From Agromyces ramosus (GTDB lineage: Bacteria > Actinomycetota > Actinomycetes > Actinomycetales > Microbacteriaceae), in the NCBI RefSeq assembly GCF_030817175.1, contig NZ_JAUSYY010000001.1:1488001-1552000 (forward strand): DNA of 64,000 nucleotides. Reading direction: 5' to 3'. Of the stretch, positions 59,022 to 64,000 are shown piece by piece. Position 1 is the stretch's first letter. Each line of letters begins with the position of its first letter. The position numbers and the translations under genes are program-made. The notes beneath the pieces were generated by a model that was given only the letters and a program-made list of their open reading frames with translations, did not search any database and was not told the origin of the DNA.

Positions 59022-62000
59022 GCGGAGTGAGCTCGAGGCGCTCGGCCTTCTCCTTCACGGATGCCTCGTGCATCACCTCCTGCCGCACCAGGTCCATGAT
59101 GTTGTCGTACTGCTGCCTGGCTGCGGCCTCCACCAGGCCCGAGGCGGGACTCGGCGGCTCGTTGCCGCGGCGTTCACCGTTCGTCTTGGCCGCGCCGCCC
59201 TCCTTCATCTCGTTCTCGGCCCGGATCGCGTCGATGGTGCGGGACACCGCGTCCTTGCGGGCGGTCTCGACGGCTCCCTGGATGCGGGCCAGGGCGTCAT
59301 CGGCATCGCGGTCCGACAGTCCGACCTGACCTGAGACGCGGCCCCGGCTGATGTTCTCCACGATGCGCGAGTCCACCAGCAGGTTCTTGATGGTGTAGCT
59401 CATGGCATTGTCGGCGGGCGTCTTGATGCGGGCCGCGCGCTCGTAGATCATGATCGTCGTCTGCCGGTTGTCGGCGCGCGAGCCGCGCCACGGCATGTAC
59501 TGCTTCAGGGCCGCCCAGACGGACTTGCCGACCGCGAACGGGATGACGTGCTCGGACTCCGTCCAGTGCAGGCGGTGTCCGCCGCGGTTGCTCGGCGGCT
59601 TCGCCCCGTGCATGCCGATCGTTCCGATCCCCGGCGCAGGCCCGACGGGCTCGCCGCGGCTCTTGCGTCCCGACGTGGTGACGAAGGCGGTGGTGGCATC
59701 GACCAACTGCCGGAAGAGCGCGGCGGCCTGGTCCTTGAGTCCTTCGGCACGGGCCTTGGCCGCGGCGTCCTGCGGCGAGGCATCCAACGTCCTGACGGTC
59801 GCGACGTAGTCCCTGATCGTCGCCCGGTAGCGCGCCTCGAGCTCTCGCACGGTGGGGGTTGGCGCCGCCTGCGCGCTGGGCTGCGGCGTCGAGGCGGTGT
59901 AGAGCAGCTCGGGTGCACCCTTCTTCGAGTACACGGAGTGCTTCTCGCCGTTCGCCTCGAACTCCTGGCGGAACGCGATGCCGAGCATGCGGTCCTTCAG
60001 CTTGCGGATGGCTTCGCCGGCTCCGGCGACCTTGCCCTTGGCCCACGCCTTCCCCGCCTCCGCCTTGCCCTTCACCCAGGCCCTGCCCGACTCGACCTTC
60101 GCCTTCACCTTCGCGCTGATGCCCTTGGCCGCGCGGATGATCGGGCCGGCGAGCTTCAGCCCGGTCTTGATCACGAAGTCGAGTGCCTTGTTGACCGGCT
60201 TCTGGAGCGCCTGCACGATCGAGCGGATCTTCTCGCCGATGCCGCCGATGCCGAGCACGCTGGCGATGAAGCCGATGAGGATCGGCACCATCTGGCCGAG
60301 TGCGCTCTCGATCTTGTCGACGACCGCCGAGACGTTGCCCTTCGCGATGTCGACGACGCCGTCGATGACGGTGTTCACGAACTGCGCGATGCGCGCCGCG
60401 TTGTTCACGAAGAACATCACGACGTCGTAGATGAGCTTGCACGCCTTGATGAAGGCGGCCGCCGGGTTCAGCAGGCTGATGAGCCAGGTGATGCCCGCGG
60501 TGATGATCTTCGTGATCACGAAGTCCTCGAGCTGCGTCAGGATCATGTCCTTGATGTCGCCGACCTTCTCGACGAGCTTGTCCCAGAGCCCGGCGACACC
60601 CTGCTCCTTCATCACCTGGAAGATCTCGACGCCCTTCTCCACTGCGGCCATCGCCTTCTCGCCGATCTGGAGCACGATCCGGTTGCGGATGTTCGCCCAC
60701 GTGAGGCCGAAGACCGACGCGAGCAACTTGACGACGCCCTTGAGGTCGAAGGTGTCGGGGATCTCGATGCCGGCGTCGCCCAGTTGGCCGAACAGCCACC
60801 CCATGAGTCCCTTCTTCAGGTGGGTGGTGATGTTGGCGAAGAACTTGTCGATGCCACCCTTGATGCCGCTGATCAGGTTGCCGAGGAAGCCGACCGGGTC
60901 GCCGATGATGTCGCCGATGACGCTCGCCGCTCGCGCCAGCACGTTCGCGAGCATCGAGGCGAGCTCGCGGATGGTGTTGATCACGGCCTTGATCGCGCCG
61001 ATCGCCTTGTCGACGAGCCCCTTGTTCTCGGCCTGCAGCGCCTCGATGCGCTCGTCGAGGCCCTTGCGAGCCTCGACGTACTTCGTGGCGAGGGTCTGGA
61101 CGACCTCGTTCTCCTTGTCCTTCACGTCGCTCTCGAGCTGCTCGAAGCGGTCGCCGATCTCCGTGGCGGCCTCGGAGCCGACCTTCTGCAGGTCTTGCGG
61201 GAGCGACTTCACGTAGCTCGCGATCTCGGCCCGGCCCTTCGCGATGCGCTGCTTCGCCGCCGTGAGGTCGGCGGCCACGATGTCGGCCACGCGCGAGATG
61301 ACGCCGTCCATCTTCGCGAGGTACAGCTCGCGACCGGCCTCGTAGAACTCGTTGACCTTGTCCGGCATGCCGAAGAGCTTGTCCTTCGCCCAGCGGATGC
61401 CTCCGAGCCATCCGCCGTACCGGTCCTTCTTGTAGGCCGACATCTTGGCTGCGACATACGACTCGAAGGCGGCCTTCGCGCCGGCCTCGCCACGCTCGAA
61501 CTCCGCCTCGACCTTGGGGTCGAGCCCCTCGAGGATCTTCTTCACGTCGGCCTCGGTCGCGTTGAAGATGCCCTGGATCTTGGCCGTGACCTCGGCGCGC
61601 TTCTGCTCGTCCTTGGACTTCGCCTTGCCCTTGTCGGCGACGAGCTTGGCGAGCGCGGCGCCCTTCGCGCCCTGCATCCCCTGCACGCCGGCCGCGGTCG
61701 CGGCGCCGGCCTGCACCTTCCCCTGCGCGATCGTCGCCTGCTCCTGCTGGCGGTATTCACCCGGCGCCGTGTCGGCGTGCTCGGCGGCGGTGCGCTTGTC
61801 GGCCAGCGCACCCTGGAACGACGGCTCGCCGGACTTCGCGAGCTGCTCGTCGGTGACGTGGGCGTCGGTCATCTCCTGGCCGACCTCGTGCTTGCCGGCC
61901 TCGAGGTTGACCTGTTCGGGCGGTGCCGTCTTGGGCACCGCGCCTGCCGCCGGGATCGGAGCGACCTGGCCGGGGTCCTCCTGGGGCATCGGCGTCACCG

Positions 62001-63036
62001 GCTTCGCCACCGCCTTGGACTGGTCGGGTGGCGCCTCGGTCGCCGTTTCGATGTCCTTGGCCGATCCCTCCTTGCCCTGGGTGACGAGGCCCTTCACCTC
62101 GCCCTTGACCTCGCCGGCCTTGCCGGACTCCGCGTAGTCGTCGGCCTCCTTCAGCGTCTTCGGCGACTTCGCCTCGATCGCCGCCTTCACCGCGGCGATG
62201 AACGCCTTCTTGTCGAAGCTGCCCGGCTGCTGCGCGTCCATCGAGTCGGCCTTCGCGGCCTTCGCCTGACCTGCGATGTCGTCGGTGGGCGGCACGGCGG
62301 CATCCTGCGCCTCCTTCGCCTTCGACGCGGCGGGCGGATGTGCGCGCTTCGCCGAGGCGAACCCCTTCACGCTGCCCGTGACCTGCGCGAACGCCGGGTC
62401 CTGTGCGGGTTTCACGCCCGGCGGCGCCACCGGTGGCAGCAGCAGCTTGTCCGCCGTCAGCGGCACGGGTGCTGCGGCCGCCGCGATGGCACCGGACATC
62501 GAGGCGACGGATGCCCCGCCCGCGCCCTTCGCCGCAGCGCCCCGCAGCTTCGGCTTCGCGGCGGCGGCCTTGCCGAGCGGCGAGACGGCGGGCACGGGCT
62601 TCGGCGGCGGAACCGGCTTCTTCGGTGGGACGGAGCCCGGGCCGAAGCCGGTCCGCGTCACCGAGAGCGCGGAGGCGGGCGGCTTCACGCCCTCGAGGTC
62701 GACCGGGATGCCGACGGCCTTGGCCTCCTTCAGCCCCTTCTCGACGGTGTCGACCTCCGGCTCGTCGCGCTTGACCTCGCGGATCGCGGCGTCGATCTCG
62801 ACACGGGCTTCGTCGCCGGGCCACTTCAGCTTCGCGGCCATGAGGGCGCTGACGGCGGCGTTGCCGGCGCTCCGCTGGAGGGCGAGCATCGCAGCCGGGC
62901 CGCCCGAGCCGCCCGAGCCGCCCGTTTCACGCGGCGAGGCGCGCCCTCCTGCACCGGCGGTCCGTTGTCGGCCGTCGGTGAGGGCGCTGGTCATCGCAGC
63001 CCGAGTGGCGATGGCCGAGTGTTGTGCGCCGGCCAT
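59005..63036 (-). CDS. eCIS-type effector/toxin candidate, 1343 residues
   Basis: Near the N-terminus lies LALQRSAGNAAVSALMA (LQRSAGNAAV at 53-62), the leader motif I know from proteins of extracellular contractile injection systems and DUF4157 proteins. Then a low-complexity Ala/Pro/Lys part (100-480), coiled coils (about 480-690), and a hydrophobic central region (about 700-960) that is widely shared by such effectors: DPVGFLGNLISGIKGGIDKF, LMGWLFGQLGDAGIEIPDTF, LLNPAAAFIKACKLIYDVVM. No secretion signal. The C-terminal segment (about 1150-1343) contains HRLHWTESEHVIPF (His1163) and ADNRQTTIMIYERAARIKT, nuclease-like but not a family I can name. No immunity gene, tail or sheath genes lie nearby. 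Confidence 0.75.
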   Translation of the reverse strand: MAGAQHSAIATRAAMTSALTDGRQRTAGAGGRASPRETGGSGGSGGPAAMLALQRSAGNAAVSALMAAKLKWPGDEARVEIDAAIREVKRDEPEVDTVEKGLKEAKAVGIPVDLEGVKPPASALSVTRTGFGPGSVPPKKPVPPPKPVPAVSPLGKAAAAKPKLRGAAAKGAGGASVASMSGAIAAAAAPVPLTADKLLLPPVAPPGVKPAQDPAFAQVTGSVKGFASAKRAHPPAASKAKEAQDAAVPPTDDIAGQAKAAKADSMDAQQPGSFDKKAFIAAVKAAIEAKSPKTLKEADDYAESGKAGEVKGEVKGLVTQGKEGSAKDIETATEAPPDQSKAVAKPVTPMPQEDPGQVAPIPAAGAVPKTAPPEQVNLEAGKHEVGQEMTDAHVTDEQLAKSGEPSFQGALADKRTAAEHADTAPGEYRQQEQATIAQGKVQAGAATAAGVQGMQGAKGAALAKLVADKGKAKSKDEQKRAEVTAKIQGIFNATEADVKKILEGLDPKVEAEFERGEAGAKAAFESYVAAKMSAYKKDRYGGWLGGIRWAKDKLFGMPDKVNEFYEAGRELYLAKMDGVISRVADIVAADLTAAKQRIAKGRAEIASYVKSLPQDLQKVGSEAATEIGDRFEQLESDVKDKENEVVQTLATKYVEARKGLDERIEALQAENKGLVDKAIGAIKAVINTIRELASMLANVLARAASVIGDIIGDPVGFLGNLISGIKGGIDKFFANITTHLKKGLMGWLFGQLGDAGIEIPDTFDLKGVVKLLASVFGLTWANIRNRIVLQIGEKAMAAVEKGVEIFQVMKEQGVAGLWDKLVEKVGDIKDMILTQLEDFVITKIITAGITWLISLLNPAAAFIKACKLIYDVVMFFVNNAARIAQFVNTVIDGVVDIAKGNVSAVVDKIESALGQMVPILIGFIASVLGIGGIGEKIRSIVQALQKPVNKALDFVIKTGLKLAGPIIRAAKGISAKVKAKVESGRAWVKGKAEAGKAWAKGKVAGAGEAIRKLKDRMLGIAFRQEFEANGEKHSVYSKKGAPELLYTASTPQPSAQAAPTPTVRELEARYRATIRDYVATVRTLDASPQDAAAKARAEGLKDQAAALFRQLVDATTAFVTTSGRKSRGEPVGPAPGIGTIGMHGAKPPSNRGGHRLHWTESEHVIPFAVGKSVWAALKQYMPWRGSRADNRQTTIMIYERAARIKTPADNAMSYTIKNLLVDSRIVENISRGRVSGQVGLSDRDADDALARIQGAVETARKDAVSRTIDAIRAENEMKEGGAAKTNGERRGNEPPSPASGLVEAAARQQYDNIMDLVRQEVMHEASVKEKAERLELTPRGRRR

Positions 63037-63102
63037 GCTTCGAGCGTGACCCGCAGGGTCGTGCTCGACGCGCCCGGGCAGGCCGGCGGCGGGGCATCCT
63101 CA

Positions 63103-63120
63103 GCTGCCCGAACGGGCAGC
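63103..63120. promoter_or_regulatory. Inverted repeat in the divergent gap before the aldolase gene
   Basis: GCTGCCCG-AA-CGGGCAGC, 8-bp arms around two bases, 27 bp before the aldolase start and 67 bp from the effector start. The 111-bp gap must hold both promoters, so this may be an operator affecting either gene. Confidence 0.45.
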
Positions 63121-63147
63121 ACTGCGCCGAGGTGGGAGGATGGGTCG

Positions 63148-64000
63148 GTGACCGATCAGCTCCACGACAGCGCCCTCCGCGGCTTCGCCTCCGACAACTA
63201 CTCGGGCGTGCACCCGGTGGTCCTCCTCGCGATCGCGACCGCCAACAGCGGCCACCAGGTCGCCTACGGCGAAGACGTCTACACCGAGCGCCTCCAAGAG
63301 GTGTTCGCCCACCACTTCGGCAACGGCGTCGAGGCGTTCCCCGTCTTCAACGGCACGGGGGCGAACGTCACCGGCCTGCAGTCGATGCTGCCCCGCTGGG
63401 GAGCGGTGATCTCGGCGTCGACCGCGCACATCAACTCCGACGAGGGCGGTGCGCCCGAGCGCGTGGGCGGCATCAAGCTCCTCACGGTGCCGACGCCCGA
63501 CGGCAAGCTCACCCCCGAGCTCATCGATCGCGAGGCATGGGGCTGGGGCGACGAGCACCGCGCACAGCCGCTCGTCGTGTCGATCACGCAGACCACCGAG
63601 CTCGGCACGGCGTACTCCGTCGAGGAGATCCGCACGATCGCCGACCACGTGCACGAGCACGGCATGAAGCTGCACATGGACGGCGCGCGCATCTCGAACG
63701 CCGCCGCCTCGCTCGACCTGCCGCTGCGGGCCTTCACCCGCGACGCCGGCGTCGACGTGCTGAGCTTCGGCGGCACCAAGAACGGGGCGCTCGGCGCCGA
63801 GGCGATCGTGGTGCTGAACCCCGCGGCATCCGAGGGCCTGAAGTACCTGCGCAAGCTCAACATGCAGCTCGCCTCGAAGATGCGCTTCGTCTCGGCGCAG
63901 CTCATCGCGCTGCTCGAGGGCGACCTCTGGCTCGAGAACGCGAGCCACTCCAACGCGATGGCCCGGCGGCTGCGCGACGCGCTCGATGCGGGCATCGCCG
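63148..64000 (+). CDS. ltaE: Low-specificity L-threonine aldolase, 3' end outside the window
   Basis: 284 codons are visible with no stop before the window ends. GTG at 63148 follows GGGAGG by about 7 bases. PLP fold type I: RGFASDNYSGVHPVVLLAIA, EVFAHHFGNGVEAFPVFNGTGAN, HMDGARISNAAAS (metal/PLP Asp) and the Schiff-base Lys in SFGGTKNGALGAEA. Splits threonine or allo-threonine to glycine and acetaldehyde; it could instead be a phenylserine-type aldolase. Confidence 0.9.
   Translation, partial: MTDQLHDSALRGFASDNYSGVHPVVLLAIATANSGHQVAYGEDVYTERLQEVFAHHFGNGVEAFPVFNGTGANVTGLQSMLPRWGAVISASTAHINSDEGGAPERVGGIKLLTVPTPDGKLTPELIDREAWGWGDEHRAQPLVVSITQTTELGTAYSVEEIRTIADHVHEHGMKLHMDGARISNAAASLDLPLRAFTRDAGVDVLSFGGTKNGALGAEAIVVLNPAASEGLKYLRKLNMQLASKMRFVSAQLIALLEGDLWLENASHSNAMARRLRDALDAGIA

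Noticed and set aside
59297..61411. A 704-codon minus-strand frame inside the effector gene
   Set aside because: Same strand but shifted frame; the Arg/Gly-rich product lacks the coiled-coil pattern of the true frame.
1..64000. tRNA, rRNA or other structured RNA genes
   Set aside because: I scanned the gaps and found no cloverleaf or rRNA-like segment; an unaided reading could miss small RNAs. A covariance-model scan would settle it.

Overview
The window is a GC-rich stretch from an actinobacterium. Many starts are GTG, most genes have good Shine-Dalgarno sites, and the window contains F420 biosynthesis and use, PknB-type kinase, SsuABC-type and NatAB-type transporters. The strong preference for the octamer GGCATCCG/CGGATGCC and the gene types (DUF222-HNH, DUF6421, DUF6328, DUF5671, LVIVD plus DUF305) suggest a member of the Microbacteriaceae, possibly close to Agromyces. 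That placement is an inference. The DNA looks chromosomal: I saw no rRNA, tRNA, CRISPR array or intact insertion sequence.

Layout. 0-4 kb: EF-G-like GTPase and a DUF222-HNH (13E12-type) protein. 4-9 kb: cofD followed by a three-gene binding-protein ABC transporter of the type proposed to carry coenzyme F420-0, then a protein resembling uridine kinase without its P-loop. 8.8-12 kb: an ABC exporter with a LolA-like protein. 12-14 kb: secreted gamma-glutamyltransferase. 14-16.3 kb: a decayed, foreign-looking patch with a MarR regulator, three operators phased 24 bp apart, a frameshifted NmrA-type oxidoreductase, a quinone-oxidoreductase relic and a small deoxyribosyltransferase-like gene. 16.3-20.4 kb: an F420 operon on the minus strand (cofE, LLM oxidoreductase, cofC, fgd, GNAT). 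20.5-27.5 kb: DUF6328, exonuclease III, Ser/Thr kinase with lipoprotein, LVIVD-repeat protein opposite a DUF305 lipoprotein, SDR and GNAT enzymes. 28-31 kb: SsuBAC-type importer. 31-38 kb: membrane proteins, a YCII plus sigma-factor pair, and a TetR-controlled DHA2 drug exporter. 38-45 kb: a small secreted repeat protein, DUF6421 plus SDR, MFS, SHOCT and EXPERA-like membrane proteins. 45-49 kb: DeoR regulator and a large GH97 glycosidase with two NPCBM domains. 49.5-55.3 kb: a second YCII plus sigma pair, a NarL-type two-component system, panD, and an ArsR/AHSA1/RibD-like operon. 55.3-59 kb: MFS and a NatAB-type exporter. 59-63 kb: a 1343-residue protein that looks like an effector of extracellular contractile injection systems (eCIS), with a C-terminal nuclease-like segment. 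The window ends inside a threonine aldolase gene.

How the parts connect. The F420 genes form the clearest pathway: CofC makes the phosphoenol- or lactyl-guanosine donor, CofD couples it to Fo, CofE adds glutamates, and Fgd reduces F420 with glucose 6-phosphate for the LLM enzymes. No Fo synthase (FbiC) gene is present here, and the transporter beside cofD raises the question of uptake of an F420 precursor. The most intriguing single gene is the large eCIS-type effector, which has no injection-machine genes around it.
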